A stretch of 64,000 nt of DNA from Flaviflexus ciconiae (lineage in GTDB: Bacteria > Actinomycetota > Actinomycetes > Actinomycetales > Actinomycetaceae): the NCBI RefSeq assembly GCF_003971195.1, contig NZ_CP034593.1, forward strand, positions 2,542,001 through 2,606,000. Reading direction: 5' to 3'. The position numbers and the translations under genes were made by a program. The notes beneath the pieces were generated by a model, which searched no databases, was not told the DNA's origin, and saw only the letters and a list, made by a program, of their open reading frames with translations. This document shows, piece by piece, positions 53,864 through 63,050 of this stretch; positions within the stretch are counted from its first letter, which is position 1, and the number at the start of each line of letters is the position of its first letter.

Positions 53864-55279
53864 ATGGCTGAAAAATCTAGAGGAAACTTGGGTGTGCTAG
53901 CGGCCCCGCGCGTCGCACCGCGTCTCCCGGAAGAAGAGCAAGCGCCTCTCTACAAGCGCCTCCGAGCGCAAGCATTCCTGGGAATTTTCCTAGGCTACGC
54001 AGGCTACTATCTGATTCGAAACAACGTATCGATTGTTTCTGCAGTACTTGAAGAACACGACGTGCTTGACGCACTGGGATTGGGCATTGTTGCGAATGCT
54101 GTTCTCTTCTCCTACGGTCTCTCCAAGTTCTTCATGGCGATGCTGTCCGACCGTGCGAACGCTCGCTACTTCCTCCCGCTCGGACTCGCATTGTCCGCGA
54201 TCGTTAACCTGCTCCTTGCCTTCGTTCCGATTCTGACGGCGTCGGTCGGCATCTTTGCCACCATGATGTTCATCAACGGTTGGTTCCAAGGAATGGGTTG
54301 GCCGCCTTCAGGGCGTGTGCTCGTGCACTGGTTCTCGACCAATGAACGTGGCTGGATGACCTCGATTTGGAATTGTGCCCACAACGTTGGCGGCGCCGGC
54401 GTCGGTATTCTGTCAGCTTGGGCCCTGTCTGAATTTGCGAGCACTGAAGCTGACTGGACTCCGGCGTTCTGGGTTCCTGCAATTGTCGCTCTCGTTGTCG
54501 CAGTCATTGCCTTTATTCTTGTTCGTGACAGGCCGGAGGCCGTCGGTCTTCCCCCGATTGAAGAATGGCGAGAAGACCCGGCGAAGGTTGACGAGACCGC
54601 CGAAGAGCTGGAAATGCCGTGGAAGGATAAGCTGTTTAAGCATGTCCTCACCAACCGAGTGATCGTACTGCTGGCACTGACCAACGTGTTTGTTTACACC
54701 CTCCGTTACGGTGTCTTGAACTGGATTCCGATCTACTTGACGAATCAAATCCACGCCGCAAACATTACGGATGGCATCATCGGCTTCGCTATCTACGAGC
54801 TTGCTGGAATTGTCGGCACCCTGCTGTGCGGCTGGATGTCTGACAAGGTGTTCAAGGGATGGCGTTCCGGTGCGGGACTAGTCTTCATCCTGGGAGTTGG
54901 AATCGCGCTAGTTTTCTACTGGCAGATTCCTGCCTCAGCTCCGCTGTGGATCTTCTACGTTCTGATTGCAATCATTGGTGGCCTGATTTACGGCCCAGTC
55001 ATGCTCATTGGCCTGATGGCAATTGACATGTCTCCGACAAATATTGCTGGAACAGCAGCTGGTTTCACCGGAATGTTTGGATACCTGCTCGGAGCTTCGC
55101 TCGCCTCCACAGGTGTTGGCCTGCTGGTCAAGCACTTTGGCTGGGACGTAACTTTCGCCTGCCTGGTAGGAATTGTTCTTCTGGCTCTCGTCTTTATGTG
55201 GGTGCTGGGACGAGATGAGCGGAAGATGATGATCGAGCGGGAAGAGAAACTCCGCGACATGGAGGAAGACACCAAGTAG
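53864..55279 (+). CDS. Organophosphate:phosphate antiporter family MFS transporter (GlpT/UhpT type)
   Basis: 471 residues, 12 membrane helices. OPA features: GIFLGYAGYYLIRNNVSIV, LSKFFMAMLSDRANARYFLP, NGWFQGMGWPPSGRVLVHWF, GWMTSIWNCAHNVGGAG. The WFQGMGWPP segment and conserved arginine are typical of GlpT/UhpT/PgtP. It should exchange a sugar phosphate, glycerol phosphate or phosphoglycerate for phosphate. It sits between a two-component system and an ABC importer, as in uhp and pgt loci. Confidence 0.9.
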   Translation: MAEKSRGNLGVLAAPRVAPRLPEEEQAPLYKRLRAQAFLGIFLGYAGYYLIRNNVSIVSAVLEEHDVLDALGLGIVANAVLFSYGLSKFFMAMLSDRANARYFLPLGLALSAIVNLLLAFVPILTASVGIFATMMFINGWFQGMGWPPSGRVLVHWFSTNERGWMTSIWNCAHNVGGAGVGILSAWALSEFASTEADWTPAFWVPAIVALVVAVIAFILVRDRPEAVGLPPIEEWREDPAKVDETAEELEMPWKDKLFKHVLTNRVIVLLALTNVFVYTLRYGVLNWIPIYLTNQIHAANITDGIIGFAIYELAGIVGTLLCGWMSDKVFKGWRSGAGLVFILGVGIALVFYWQIPASAPLWIFYVLIAIIGGLIYGPVMLIGLMAIDMSPTNIAGTAAGFTGMFGYLLGASLASTGVGLLVKHFGWDVTFACLVGIVLLALVFMWVLGRDERKMMIEREEKLRDMEEDTK

Positions 55280-55294
55280 ACGCTCAATCATGAC

Positions 55295-55329
55295 GTGTAT
55301 CCGCCAGCACCAGATGCTGGCGGATACAC
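55295..55329. terminator. Perfect 14-bp hairpin after the antiporter gene
   Basis: GTGTATCCGCCAGC (55295-55308) pairs with GCTGGCGGATACAC (55316-55329) over a seven-base loop, 15 bases after the stop. It has no U-tract, so it may attenuate transcription into the ABC genes rather than end it. Confidence 0.65.
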
Positions 55330-55337
55330 TGACAATT

Positions 55338-56360
55338 ATGCTCGTACGGTCTCGCTGGTGGCGGGCAAAGCTGCCTGAAATTGCCACACTCGTTATCCTC
55401 TCCACCGTCGCGCTCGGATTGATCGTTGTGCCCCGGATTGGTGCTTCCGAACTTGTGGTTCTGTGCTCGAACAATGTCTCAGCTTGTGAGGCCGTCAGTG
55501 CAGCTTATGAAGAGCAGAGTGGGCAACAGGTCACCGTCGTTCGTATGCCCACATCTCAAGCCTTGACTCGAGTGCGCGTTCCCAAGGAATCTGGAGAGTT
55601 CGATGTTTGGATGGGTGGACCGGCAGATGCGTATGCCATTGCTGCCCGTGAGGATCATCTTGCAAGTATTGAACTTGATGCTCAATCGGTACCGGACAGA
55701 TTGCAGGACCCAGAAGGGCGATGGTACGGAATCTACGGAGGTATTCTTGCTTTTTGCGTTGCCAACTCGATTGAGCCACCAACCACCTGGGCGGAACTCA
55801 ACAGCGACTCTTCTTACCGAATTGTACTCCCCAACCCGGTGAGTTCTGGAACTGCCGCCACGATCCTCTCTGTCCAGGTACAACGGCTGGGAGGTGAGAG
55901 TGCGATGGTGGACTATATGAAAAGCCTCGATGAAGCGGTGCTCTCATACACGGATTCGGGAACGGTCCCCGCCCATCTCGTAGCATCGGGTCGAGCCGAT
56001 ATTGGCGTTTCCTTCGCCCCTTACTGTGAAACTGAGAAGCTCCTTGGAGCGGACATTTCTGCAATCTATCCTTCCGACGGTACGGGTTTCGAAGTTGGGG
56101 CAATTGCAGTCTTGGAGGAAAGTAGGAGACAGGACGCCGCAATCCAATTTCTTAACTACGTAGTCTCGGATGAAGGGCAGCAAATTGGCGCCCAGGTTGA
56201 GAATCAGCTACCGGTAAGTGAGTCGCTCGAACCGAACTTGATCGGGCAGTTGGAGGAACTGGAGACCGCAATTTATGGCTGGAATATTCAGGAAATTGGA
56301 GCAAGCCGAGCCGGCCTGATTAATCTTTGGTTGAACGAGGTTCGCAACGGTGCGTACTAG
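55338..56360 (+). CDS. ABC transporter substrate-binding protein (iron/AfuA-type fold)
   Basis: About 340 residues from the ATG at 55338, which lies right after the hairpin. A signal-anchor helix (IATLVILSTVALGLIVVPRI) is followed by a class II binding-protein fold: LVVLCSNNVSACEAVSAAYE, VWMGGPADAYAIAAREDHLA, YGGILAFCVANSIEPPTTWA, IVLPNPVSSGTAATILSVQV. This fold is shared by ferric-iron proteins and by AfuA/PgtC-like sugar-phosphate sensors. The neighbouring antiporter favours a phosphorylated substrate. No lipobox is evident. Confidence 0.82.
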   Translation: MLVRSRWWRAKLPEIATLVILSTVALGLIVVPRIGASELVVLCSNNVSACEAVSAAYEEQSGQQVTVVRMPTSQALTRVRVPKESGEFDVWMGGPADAYAIAAREDHLASIELDAQSVPDRLQDPEGRWYGIYGGILAFCVANSIEPPTTWAELNSDSSYRIVLPNPVSSGTAATILSVQVQRLGGESAMVDYMKSLDEAVLSYTDSGTVPAHLVASGRADIGVSFAPYCETEKLLGADISAIYPSDGTGFEVGAIAVLEESRRQDAAIQFLNYVVSDEGQQIGAQVENQLPVSESLEPNLIGQLEELETAIYGWNIQEIGASRAGLINLWLNEVRNGAY

Positions 56361-57900
56361 CCCGCCGTCGGTGCAGGTCAAGAGAAACCGAGTCAGTGTT
56401 CGGACTGGTCTCATTGCGGTCCTCGCTTTCGCTTCGTTCTCTGCATATTGGATTGCTGTTGGAGAGCAGGGGACCCATCTTCTGCCGGTGGTGCGAAGAA
56501 CGTGGGTTATGGGACTCGCCTCAGGCTACTTGGCTGCCTTGGTGGCAGTACCGTTAGCGTTCTACTATCGCACTGCGCCCCGGACAGCTAGGTTCCTAAT
56601 CGGATTTGGTGCCTGTACTCCCATTGCCTTCGCTCCACTGACACTAGCGACCGCACTGGTCCAAGAACCTTTTAACCTTGACCCGTACGGCTCGGCAGTT
56701 ATTGTGCTGTCGCAGGCGCTAGCCAACCTGCCGATTGCATTCCTGCTACAGGTGGGAACACTCGTACTGGTTCATGACAATCTTATTTTTGCGAGTGCGA
56801 CATTGGGACTCGAGCCTCGTAGCACTGCTAGGCGCCTCTTTGGAAACCGCAGGAGATGGTCTTTTGTTGTTAGTGGAATGGTTGCATCGCTCTTTGCGGC
56901 ATCGGATCCTTCGGTAACCCTGGTTTATGGTGGAACTCGGAGCTATCTCGCATCTCATATTTATCGGGGACTGAATGCAGGGATGCAGCCTGGTGCCGCT
57001 ATCGGTGCGACTCTCGCACTTCTATTGCCTGCCGTTTTTCTGGCAATTTACCTCACCAGGACGATCATGTCCTCATGGTCTGCCGGTGGCCTGCTCGCAT
57101 TCGGTCAAGCTGATGTCAGTACTTACTTTGGGAGGCAGAGGTTATACCAATTCATGAGTTTTGCTCTGCTGGCTCTGATTGGACTTGTCCTGGTGGTGAT
57201 TATTGCAGGGGCACTTGGCGTAAATATTGGGGAAGTTCTCAACGCCAGTACGGTACAGACAACACTGGTGACGGTTATCGCCATAGTTGTCGGTGCTTCT
57301 TTGGTTGGGCTGTGGACAGCGCGACTCTCGAAGCGGGGATCAAGCTCGGCGTTCGTCGTTTCCTTTGTCCTGATCCTGAGCTTTCTTGTTTCTCAAACTG
57401 TCATGGGCATGGTTCTCTCTTCCCTGCTTCGCAATGCCGTCATCATCGGGCAAACTCCTGTGCTTCCGTCACTCGTTGGTGGTGGAGCATTCGCGGGAGG
57501 ATACATTGCGGTCGGAATTGCCTATCTTTCCATCGCAACCCCAATAGCACACCTGACAATGAGTGGGATCTTGCGGAGCACCACAGATCTTTACGGTGCT
57601 GCACTCGATAACGGGGCCGACCGGTTTCGTGCCGTATTTACAGTACTTCCCGCTGTGGCGCCCCGTCTGGTTGTCATGATGGCGATCCTGTCAGGGATTA
57701 TTTTGACGAGGCTTTCACCGATCCTGTTTGTGCAACCTCCCGGCTATGCCGCCCCGTCCACGAATCTTCTGACAATGGCATCGGCAGGGTGGGATGAGCA
57801 TGTTTTTGCTCTTGGGGTCGTATCAGCGATTATCCCGGTGCTAGCTTTTGCCTACGCTGCAACTCATGAATTTCGAGGAAAGGGACGTAAGAACGCGTGA
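56350..57900 (+). CDS. ABC transporter permease, FbpB/AfuB type (duplicated membrane domain)
   Basis: 516 residues with about 12 helices in two halves. The first half's coupling region is FASATLGLEPRSTARRLFGN, and the second is DLYGAALDNGADRFRAVFTV followed by LPAVAPRLV, both EAA-loop-like. This internal duplication is the form found in iron/AfuB-type permeases. The GTG start lies inside the end of the binding-protein gene, and its stop overlaps the ATPase start (GTGA), so the three are translated together. Confidence 0.86.
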   Translation: MRTSPPSVQVKRNRVSVRTGLIAVLAFASFSAYWIAVGEQGTHLLPVVRRTWVMGLASGYLAALVAVPLAFYYRTAPRTARFLIGFGACTPIAFAPLTLATALVQEPFNLDPYGSAVIVLSQALANLPIAFLLQVGTLVLVHDNLIFASATLGLEPRSTARRLFGNRRRWSFVVSGMVASLFAASDPSVTLVYGGTRSYLASHIYRGLNAGMQPGAAIGATLALLLPAVFLAIYLTRTIMSSWSAGGLLAFGQADVSTYFGRQRLYQFMSFALLALIGLVLVVIIAGALGVNIGEVLNASTVQTTLVTVIAIVVGASLVGLWTARLSKRGSSSAFVVSFVLILSFLVSQTVMGMVLSSLLRNAVIIGQTPVLPSLVGGGAFAGGYIAVGIAYLSIATPIAHLTMSGILRSTTDLYGAALDNGADRFRAVFTVLPAVAPRLVVMMAILSGIILTRLSPILFVQPPGYAAPSTNLLTMASAGWDEHVFALGVVSAIIPVLAFAYAATHEFRGKGRKNA

Positions 57901-58994
57901 CCGAACTGGAATGGCAGAATCACCGTGAGCACGGCAATACCGAAACGGGACTGGTGGTGCAAAACCTGAGGGTCTCCTTTGACAAGCCAGTAATTCGGGG
58001 CGTCAACCTTCGCGTTGATGAAGGCGAAATACTGAGTCTGGTGGGCCCTTCGGGATCGGGAAAAACAACTCTGTTACGAACCATTGCTGGCCTACATGCT
58101 CATGCAGGTGGGAGGATCTTGATCAACGGACGCGATATCAGTGACGAACAACCACAGCATCGCAAAACCGGCTCAGTGTTTCAAACGCCGGCACTGTTTC
58201 CCGACTTAACAGTCCGAGAAAATATCGCTTTCGGATTAGATGACGCGATGATGAGTGACAGCCGCCGTGATGATCTGGTCGAGATTGGCATGACCATGAT
58301 GAATATCGCGCAGCTTGCTGATTTACGACCGGATGTCCTCTCCGGAGGGCAGGGTCAGCGAGTTTCGTTTGCTCGCACTATTGTCCGTAGGCCGCGCGTA
58401 CTTTTACTTGATGAGCCTGTCGCTCATGTGGAGGTGGCCCTAAAACACGCAATTCACAAGGACATCACCACTCAAGTGCGCAGGATGGGGATGAGCGCAA
58501 TCTACGTCACCCATGACATTAGCGAGGCCTGTGCGCTGGGTGATCGGATCGCGATCATGAACAACGGTCAGATTGTTCAAGAAGGCACACCGCGGTGGGT
58601 GTACCAGCATCCAAACAGTGCTTTCGTTGCGGAGCTCATGGGAGTGGTCAACGGGTTTGCTGCGAGGGCGATCAATAGGACAGGCGATCTAGCGCATGTG
58701 AGACTTGGCAAGGCGACATTGTCATTGCCGTGCCAAGACAGCGTGGTAAATGGTCCTGTCACGGTGTTTGTTCCTCCCGAATCTGTGGACCTTTCCGATG
58801 CTCCCCAGAGGGAGGGATTCATGCTTGGACAAGTTATCGAAGCAGGATTCGCCCGAACCCATATGGTTTACGACATTGAGACCGATTTCGGGACGCTTGT
58901 CGCCCACGACTCCACGCAAAAGGCTCCACGCCAGATTGGAGAACGAGTCTGGTTTCGGGTCCGTGACGGCTGGGTTATTCCACCTGAAGACTAG
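57897..58994 (+). CDS. ABC transporter ATP-binding protein (FbpC/AfuC type)
   Basis: 365 residues: Walker A LVGPSGSGKTTLLRTIAG, Q-loop SVFQTPALFPDLTVRENIAF, signature VLSGGQGQRVSFARTIVRRP, Walker B VLLLDEPVAHVEVALKHAI, H-loop AIYVTHDISEACALGD, and a C-terminal TOBE-like regulatory domain. The D-loop reads AHVE instead of SALD, an unusual change, though the catalytic Glu and His are kept. Last gene of the putative organophosphate import operon. Confidence 0.9.
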   Translation: MTELEWQNHREHGNTETGLVVQNLRVSFDKPVIRGVNLRVDEGEILSLVGPSGSGKTTLLRTIAGLHAHAGGRILINGRDISDEQPQHRKTGSVFQTPALFPDLTVRENIAFGLDDAMMSDSRRDDLVEIGMTMMNIAQLADLRPDVLSGGQGQRVSFARTIVRRPRVLLLDEPVAHVEVALKHAIHKDITTQVRRMGMSAIYVTHDISEACALGDRIAIMNNGQIVQEGTPRWVYQHPNSAFVAELMGVVNGFAARAINRTGDLAHVRLGKATLSLPCQDSVVNGPVTVFVPPESVDLSDAPQREGFMLGQVIEAGFARTHMVYDIETDFGTLVAHDSTQKAPRQIGERVWFRVRDGWVIPPED

Positions 58995-59023
58995 TCACAC
59001 CACAGGCATGACAAGATAGCCAC

Positions 59024-59404
59024 GTGGTAGAGATTTCTGAAGAAGAGTTCGAGGAAGCCGTCGGTGACGCTCTCGACCTGGTACCGCCTGAGCTAATGAA
59101 TGCGGTCGACAACGTCGTGTTCCTCATTGAGGAGGAACCGACCGAGGAGCAGATGGTCGGCACCGAGCTGGTTGATGGTCAGCCGGGCCTACTGGGACTC
59201 CACGAGGGGACGGCACTGACCGATCGAGACGATGGCTGGTCTGGAGCCCTGCCCGATACGATCTTCATTTTCCGTGGCACCATGTCGAGGCTGTGCGAGA
59301 GCAGAGAAGAATTGACCGAGGAAATTGCCGTCACAGTTACTTACGAAATTGCTCATCGCTTCGGGATCGATGATGATCGTCTCCACGATCTTGGATGGGC
59401 ATAG
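59024..59404 (+). CDS. Zincin-like metallopeptidase family protein with altered HExxH motif
   Basis: 126 residues matching the small zincin family (PF06262 type) throughout: ISEEEFEEAVGDALDLVPPE, DTIFIFRGTMSRLCESREEL, and FGIDDDRLHDLGWA at the end. The metal motif is normally HExxH, but here reads YEIAH (TVTYEIAHRFGI): the first zinc ligand is Tyr, coded TAC, one base from His CAC. Either the protein has lost peptidase activity or this is a base error. Start GTG with weak ribosome site. Confidence 0.8.
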   Translation: MVEISEEEFEEAVGDALDLVPPELMNAVDNVVFLIEEEPTEEQMVGTELVDGQPGLLGLHEGTALTDRDDGWSGALPDTIFIFRGTMSRLCESREELTEEIAVTVTYEIAHRFGIDDDRLHDLGWA

Positions 59405-59639
59405 TGGCGGGGGAGTAGGCGCAACTTCAAGAGAGCAAGTACCTCCTGTGTTTAGTGCAGGGAAAACGCCTTCTCATTTAGGCAACGTCTGATCCTCTTC
59501 GCCGCGGATGCTATATCTCCTGGTAGGGGTCCAATTGTGCCATATGCAAGTTTGTCGGGATCTTGTTATTCACCAATCGTTCAGCTGGTGCTTAACAACC
59601 GGGGTGAACCAGTGGCGGTTTTGTGCGAAAGTGAGTGGT

Positions 59640-60455
59640 ATGGGACTACGCCACATCATCGCTAACGGCCAGCCCCGGAGCACGATCCTGCTCCTGCATG
59701 GCTACGCCGAACACTCCGGTCGCTACTCGCACGTCATCGAGCGTTTCGCTGCGGCTGGATTCGATGTGTTCTCGTACGACCAGCAAGGGCACGGTAAATC
59801 CGAAGGGAAGCGGGCCAGGGTTGATGTAGCAGACCTGATCGCCGATCACCGGGTAGCGAGGATGATGGTGGGGGAGCGAAAGCGTACAGAGAATCTCATG
59901 CTCTTCGGTCACTCCATGGGAGGCCTGGTAACCGCGGCCTCCGCACTGATTGATCCTAGTGGGGTGGATGCTGTTGTGCTCTCGGGACCGGCCTTCCGCC
60001 AATTCCCGGAGACCGCACACGTGGTCTCCCGCATGGGCTATCGCCTCGCCAGGCTCCTGCCGGGTGTGCCGACGGTGAAGCTCGATGCTGGGCTGGTCAG
60101 CCGCGATCCGCTCGCTGTACGCAAATACGAGCGTGATCCGCTGAACTACCACGGCAGGGTACCCCTGCTGACAGGGGCTTCCATGGCGGTCCAGGGCCGC
60201 AGGGTTTTGGATCATGCTCGCCTTTGGGATAACAAGCTGCCTCTCCTTGTCATGCACGGGGAGGATGACGGGCTGGCAAACGTTGATGGTTCGAGGGAGT
60301 TTGTGGCCTCTGCCAGACTGGCGGGAGCACCAGCCCGGCTCGTGACAATCCCGGGTGCCTACCATGAGCTTCTGCAGGAGCTCGAGCGTGATGACCTGCA
60401 GGATCAGATGGTGGAGTGGATGATCGACCAGCTTGCTGAAAGCGGCCCTGCCTAG
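59640..60455 (+). CDS. Alpha/beta hydrolase, monoacylglycerol-lipase-like
   Basis: 271 residues: oxyanion region TILLLHGYAEHSGRYSHVIE, nucleophile elbow LMLFGHSMGGLVTAASALID, acid in LLVMHGEDDGLANVDGSREF and His in IPGAYHELLQELERDDL. HGYAEHSGRY and FSYDQQGHGKSEGKR are typical of the serine aminopeptidase S33/monoglyceride lipase family. It is cytoplasmic, with no signal. The ATG at 59640 (MGLRH) is preferred over a longer open frame. It is a single gene, likely hydrolysing glycerol or other small esters. Confidence 0.87.
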   Translation: MGLRHIIANGQPRSTILLLHGYAEHSGRYSHVIERFAAAGFDVFSYDQQGHGKSEGKRARVDVADLIADHRVARMMVGERKRTENLMLFGHSMGGLVTAASALIDPSGVDAVVLSGPAFRQFPETAHVVSRMGYRLARLLPGVPTVKLDAGLVSRDPLAVRKYERDPLNYHGRVPLLTGASMAVQGRRVLDHARLWDNKLPLLVMHGEDDGLANVDGSREFVASARLAGAPARLVTIPGAYHELLQELERDDLQDQMVEWMIDQLAESGPA

Positions 60456-60491
60456 CAGACTCGGAGCCCTTCACTACGTACGGTAAAAGGG

Positions 60492-60575
60492 GTGAGTCCC
60501 ATATCGTTCTTCCGTAAGAAAAATTCCGAGCCACAGGAGTCGGCACCCTCTGCTAATTCACCGGTTGAGGTATAG
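60492..60575 (+). pseudogene. 27-codon gene start cut by recombinase DNA
   Basis: A GTG behind AAAAGG opens SPISFFRKKNSEPQESAPSA then NSPVEV and a stop at the junction with the recombinase relic. It looks like the N-terminus of a longer gene whose body was lost when the mobile segment arrived. Confidence 0.35.
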
Positions 60576-61307
60576 GGAACCGAAGTTGTGCGGTACATCT
60601 ACCGCCGCTTCCTCGAAGACGCCACTAACGCTGACATCATCCGCGAATGCGAAGCCCTCGGCTATGAAGCCTACTGGGGCGGTCGTTTTACCAATGCAAC
60701 GTTGAAGTTGATTCTGCGCCAGGAACGCTACACCGGCAATACGCTTCTTTGAAAGTCATTCAACCCGTACCCCGGACACCACGGCATGAAGAACACCGGG
60801 CAAGCACCGATGTACTTCGCCGAGGGCACCAATCCAGTCATCATCGACCGAACCACCTTCGACAAAGTCCAGCCCTTGTTGGAGGCCCGAACCGCACGAA
60901 ACCGTCGCGCTGCTCACAACCAGACCATCACCGTGTTCTCTGGAAACGTGTGGTGTGGTCCTTGTTCTGCAAAGGCGCACCGGTGCCTGGCCTACCGGGA
61001 CAAAGAAGGACACGAATTCCGAGGACGGAGGTGGCCACGCCGAATCAAAGGTAAGCCCAACCAGTGCGAAGGGCACATCGTGCGCGAAGGCCGAATCAAG
61101 GAGATTACTTGTCTACTCACCGGCACAACGACCTTCACTGATGAGCTCTTTAGCGCACGCGTTAATCGCGTGGTCATGACATCACCAGGTGAGGTCGAGT
61201 TTCAGCTACGCGACGGGCGGAGCTTCCAAATCGGCTACTCAAATGGCAGGTATGCCCGCCCGATTAGCGTCGAGGATATCGCGCTGCCTGAGGAGGTAGG
61301 GAACTGA
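60576..61307 (+). pseudogene. Large serine recombinase, C-terminal relic
   Basis: The open sequence starts without a start codon at TEVVRYIYRRFLEDATNADI, the recombinase domain. It continues TLKLILRQERYTGNTLL, then a TGA at about 60749 (Arg CGA expected), the zinc-ribbon part (VWCGPCSAKAHRCLAYRDKE, KPNQCEGHIVREGRIKE) and the end VEFQLRDGRSFQIGYSNGRY. The catalytic resolvase domain is absent. An ATG overlapping its stop (61307) begins a further recombinase-type frame, MSHRVGQIPATKP, that runs only to the IS256 end at about 61357. Confidence 0.75.
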
Positions 61308-61356
61308 TGAGTCATAGAGTCGGGCAGATCCCAGCGACAAAGCCCGTCACTTGGTC

Positions 61357-62770
61357 AAGTCCCGTTGGGTGGTTTAGCGGGTTTTCCTTCGAAGCTGTTG
61401 GTTAGGCGCTGAGAGCGGGCAGGGAATCGGTGGTGATCGTTTTGTCCGTGTCGGGGACTAGGGAGAGTCTGGACCGGGTGAGGACATCGAATCCGAGGTA
61501 GCGCCGTCCTTCTGCCCATTCATCGGTCTGCTCAGCAAGGACAGCGCCCACGAGCCGGATGATCGCCTCCCGGTTGGGGAAGATCCCCACGCTATCGGTA
61601 CGCCGCCGGATCTCCTGGTTGAGTCGTTCGTTGGGGTTGTTCGACCAGATCTGTTGCCACACATCTTTAGGGAACTTAGCGAAAGCCAGAATGTCTACGC
61701 GAGCGGTGTCCAGGTGATCATGGACGTCGGGGAGCTTGGCATCAACATAGTCCAGCAGCCGCTCGAACTGGGCGTTGACCGCGTCCTGGTCGGGCTGGTC
61801 ATAGACGGAGTGCAGCATGGCTTTCACGGCCGGCCATAGGTTCTTCGGTGTGACTGTCATCAGGTTCGCCGCGTAGTGGGTCCGGCACCGCTGCCAGGAA
61901 GCACCAGGCAGGTTCGCGGCTATTGCTTCGATCAGTCCCCGGTGAGCATCCGAAGTCACCAAAAGGACCCCGGACAGGCCGCGTGCCACCAGGTCAGCGA
62001 AGAACGTGTTCCATGCTGGCCCGGTCTCTGAGGTTGCGACCTGAAGGCCGAGTACTTCACGGCGACCATCAGCGTTGACACCGGTGGCGATCATGACCAC
62101 GGCATTGAAGACGCGTCCGCCCTCACGGACTTTCATGGTCAGCGCATCAGCCGCCACAAACGTGAAAGGGCCTGCCTCATCGAGGGGCCGGTGGCGGAAC
62201 TGGGCGACTTGTTCATCCAGGTCACTAGCCATCCGTGAGACCTGTGATTTAGACAGGGAGTGAATACCGAGGGTTTTGACGAGCTTGTCCATCCGCCGGG
62301 TCGAGACGTCGGCGAGGTAGCAGTCCGCGACCACGGTGATCAGGGCTGACTCAGCACGTTTACGGCGTTCTAAGAGCCAGTCCGGGAAGTAGGTGCCCTG
62401 CCGGAGCTTGGGGATCTTCACATCCAAAGTCCCGACCCGGGTATCTAAGGGGCGGGTGCGGTAGCCGTTGCGCTGGGCGAGACGGTCAGCTGAGGGAGCA
62501 CCGTATTCGGCTCCGCAGACGTTATCCGCATCAGCTGACAGGAGCGCGTTTATCATGGTCTGTAGGAGGTCACGCATCAGTTCAGGAGATGCCTCGGTCA
62601 GGGCTTGGCTGAGCAGGCCTTCAGGGTCGACAATGTGAGGAGCGGTCATCGTGGTGATGTCCTTTCGAGTGGGATGTGAGAGTTTCTTCGAAGGACACCC
62701 GCGGTGACCGTCTCCATAATTATGGCCATAGAAATAGTTACCCGGGCGCTACACCACTCTACGGGGCACT
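61357..62770 (-). mobile_element. Complete IS256-family element
   Basis: Imperfect terminal repeats: AAGTCCCGTTGGGTGGTTTA at about 61357 and, on the other strand, AGTGCCCCGTAGAGTGGTGT ending near 62770. One transposase gene fills it. It interrupts a reading frame following the serine recombinase relic. A one-end remnant of a related element is at 39400-39720. Confidence 0.85.
61402..62649 (-). CDS. IS256-family transposase (MULE/DDE type)
   Basis: 415 residues, intact: N-terminal LMRDLLQTMINALLSADADN, then GTLDVKIPKLRQGTYFPDWL, the DDE core FTFVAADALTMKVREGGRVF (first Asp) and GVLLVTSDAHRGLIEAIAAN (second Asp), and the Glu in SNNPNERLNQEIRRRTDSVG. The C-terminus RRYLGFDVLTRSRLSL is typical. 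Reads leftwards from the ATG at 62649. Confidence 0.93.
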   Translation of the reverse strand: MTAPHIVDPEGLLSQALTEASPELMRDLLQTMINALLSADADNVCGAEYGAPSADRLAQRNGYRTRPLDTRVGTLDVKIPKLRQGTYFPDWLLERRKRAESALITVVADCYLADVSTRRMDKLVKTLGIHSLSKSQVSRMASDLDEQVAQFRHRPLDEAGPFTFVAADALTMKVREGGRVFNAVVMIATGVNADGRREVLGLQVATSETGPAWNTFFADLVARGLSGVLLVTSDAHRGLIEAIAANLPGASWQRCRTHYAANLMTVTPKNLWPAVKAMLHSVYDQPDQDAVNAQFERLLDYVDAKLPDVHDHLDTARVDILAFAKFPKDVWQQIWSNNPNERLNQEIRRRTDSVGIFPNREAIIRLVGAVLAEQTDEWAEGRRYLGFDVLTRSRLSLVPDTDKTITTDSLPALSA

Positions 62771-62977
62771 ACTGGCACCTATGACAAACCAGTCGAGGAT
62801 ATTCATGCGCGTTACACCTCCATTGAATGCGTCTTGTGCTCCGTTGCACAATCACTTACGCGTTGCCGTGAGCATGGCATGCAGACCTTTGCACGACAAG
62901 CTATTAGTCAATCTCGACAGGGGTGTCGGAAGTTCAAGCGCGAAATTAGTGCTTCTGTGAGCGAAAGGAGGCAACAT

Positions 62978-62998
62978 ATGTGGAATTGGCGATCGTAA
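62978..62998 (+). CDS. Six-residue leader peptide MWNWRS
   Basis: An excellent ribosome-binding site, AAAGGAGG (62964-62971), is followed by ATG TGG AAT TGG CGA TCG TAA. Two Trp codons in six make it look like a ribosome-dependent attenuator or translation-sensing leader. The kinase gene starts 52 bases after its stop with its own GAGGAGG site. Not proven to be translated. Confidence 0.4.
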   Translation: MWNWRS

Positions 62999-63050
62999 GT
63001 TGGGTAGATATAGTGGAGTTATTGAATAAAGCGAAACGAGGAGGTTTCTT

